From Rickettsiales bacterium (GTDB lineage Bacteria > Pseudomonadota > Alphaproteobacteria > Rickettsiales > UBA1997): a DNA stretch of 7,209 bases. The stretch lies in the NCBI GenBank assembly GCA_009693885.1, contig SHWK01000047.1:1-7209 (forward strand), given 5' to 3'. Shown piece after piece: positions 6,657-7,209 of this stretch (positions within the stretch are counted from its first letter, which is position 1; each line of letters opens with the position of its first letter). The position numbers and the translations under genes were made by a program. The notes beneath the pieces were generated by a model. The model was not told the origin of the DNA. It did no database searches and saw nothing but the letters and a program-made list of their open reading frames with translations.

Positions 6657-6664
6657 GTTAAAAT
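6636..6664 (+). promoter_or_regulatory. Candidate distal promoter of guaA
   Basis: TTGATG (four of six matches) and TAAAAT (6659-6664, five of six) are separated by 17 bases. This would give a leader of about 60 bases before the GTG. No riboswitch-like fold is evident in that leader. Confidence 0.3.
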
Positions 6665-6689
6665 GAAAATCAATTTAAAGGCTCTTTCT

Positions 6690-6718
6690 TTTTCAAAAAT
6701 CTAGACACGGCCTAAAAT
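6690..6718 (+). promoter_or_regulatory. Candidate proximal promoter of guaA
   Basis: TTTTCA (6690-6695, four of six matches) is 17 bases from TAAAAT (6713-6718, five of six). Transcription would start near 6725, about 9 bases before the GTG, a short leader like that predicted for the exonuclease gene. It competes with the distal candidate, and the sequence alone does not decide. Confidence 0.3.
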
Positions 6719-6733
6719 CCAAATCTTTTAAAT

Positions 6734-7209
6734 GTGAATAATATAATTTTAATCATTGATTTCGGCAGTCAAGTTACACAACTAATTGCCCGTCGCGTGC
6801 GTGAATTTCATGTTTTTTCTGAGATCAGAAATCCTGATATTACACTGGATGAAATCAAGAAAATCGCCCCTAAAGCCATAATTCTTTCTGGCGGACCATG
6901 TTCGGTTTACGAAAAAGACGCCCCAACAATCGATAAAGGAATTTTCGATTTAGGCATACCAATTCTAGGAATTTGCTATGGCCAACAATTAATCTGCCAC
7001 TTGCTTGGCGGCAAAGTAGGAGAAGCATCAGACCGCGAATTTGGCAAAGCCTCAATTGCAATGATCGAAACTTCGCCACTATTTTATAAAATCCAAAGCG
7101 CCTACAGCCAAGTGTGGATGAGCCACGGCGACAAGGTTGAAGAAATTCCTGCTGGATTTAATCCAATCGCAATCACTGCCAACGCACCTTTTGCGGCAAT
7201 CTCTGATGA
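6734..7209 (+). CDS. guaA: GMP synthase (glutamine-hydrolysing), N-terminal amidotransferase part (partial)
   Basis: GuaA converts XMP to GMP using ATP and ammonia from glutamine. Only the first 158 codons, roughly 30 percent of the usual length of about 520, lie in the window; the frame is open at the right edge. This is the class I glutamine amidotransferase domain. It begins NNIILIIDFGSQVTQLIARR, then has LSGGPCSVYE at 51-60, the nucleophile elbow GICYGQQ at 79-85 with Cys81, and VWMSHGDKV at 127-135. The His and Glu of the triad, near 181 and 183 in E. coli, are beyond the edge, as is the ATP-pyrophosphatase domain. The start is GTG 6734: an in-frame TAA at 6713 rules out anything further upstream except non-standard codons, and the family N-terminus begins here. 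No Shine-Dalgarno sequence precedes it. An out-of-frame ATG-TGA overlaps the GTG. The DFGSQV and ARRVRE wording is of the alphaproteobacterial type. Confidence 0.95.
   Translation, partial: MNNIILIIDFGSQVTQLIARRVREFHVFSEIRNPDITLDEIKKIAPKAIILSGGPCSVYEKDAPTIDKGIFDLGIPILGICYGQQLICHLLGGKVGEASDREFGKASIAMIETSPLFYKIQSAYSQVWMSHGDKVEEIPAGFNPIAITANAPFAAISD

Noticed and set aside
6663..6704. Small ORF of 13 codons (MKINLKALSFSKI) upstream of guaA, as a possible leader peptide
   Set aside because: No Shine-Dalgarno sequence, no regulatory codon run, no attenuator-like hairpins, and the candidate distal promoter's -10 box overlaps its ATG, so it would not be transcribed from there.
6742..6747. Perfect TATAAT hexamer
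   Set aside because: It falls inside guaA codons 3-5 and no -35-like box lies 16-18 bases upstream; expected by chance in AT-rich DNA.
6870..7079. Minus-strand open frame of 69 codons inside guaA
   Set aside because: It is a shadow of the guaA reading frame; the plus strand encodes conserved amidotransferase motifs over the same bases.
1..7209. Mobile element, CRISPR, phage or defence cassette
   Set aside because: No transposase, integrase, regularly spaced repeats or defence-type domains are visible; the tRNA-Arg has no flanking integrase or repeated 3' end.

Overview
The window looks like ordinary housekeeping chromosome from an AT-rich alphaproteobacterium. The alphaproteobacterial reading is an inference from recalled family features: the GuaA N-terminus (DFGSQVTQLIARRVRE), the DusB/NifR3-type dihydrouridine synthase and a D-amino-acid transaminase of the Bacillus/alphaproteobacterial type. 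AT-richness, many A/T-ending codons and the lack of operons would suit a reduced or host-associated lineage, but nothing here proves that. I saw no mobile element, CRISPR array, phage gene, toxin-antitoxin pair or defence system.

Left part (1-2138): the tail of an unidentified plus-strand gene ends 7 bases from the end of dusB, which lies on the minus strand. Immediately upstream of dusB, 8 bases away, is a tRNA-Arg(CCU) gene with an encoded CCA. A very good sigma70-type promoter (TTGACA, 17 bases, GATAAT) for this pair overlaps the last codons of a quinone oxidoreductase gene (qor), also on the minus strand. The tRNA and dusB therefore look like one transcription unit.

Middle part (2139-5005): qor and a plus-strand DnaQ/PolB-like 3'-5' exonuclease are divergent across 104 bases. 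That gap holds a 20-bp near-perfect dyad in which the candidate -35 boxes of both genes are embedded. The exonuclease converges on dat (D-amino-acid aminotransferase, minus). dat and gpsA (glycerol-3-phosphate dehydrogenase, plus) diverge with only 17 bases between their start codons.

Right part (5006-7209): gpsA converges on a minus-strand APC-family amino acid permease. The permease is divergent from guaA (GMP synthase), which starts at a GTG and runs off the right edge. A second, weaker inverted repeat lies in this divergent region.

From qor onward each gene lies on the opposite strand from its neighbour, so each is probably transcribed alone. The products serve separate tasks: tRNA modification, quinone reduction, DNA or RNA trimming, D-amino acid supply for the cell wall, phospholipid precursor, amino acid uptake and GMP synthesis. 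None of the seven start codons has a normally spaced Shine-Dalgarno sequence. I found no convincing new biological system. The most useful observations are the tRNA-dusB unit, the dyad between qor and the exonuclease, and the missing Shine-Dalgarno sequences.
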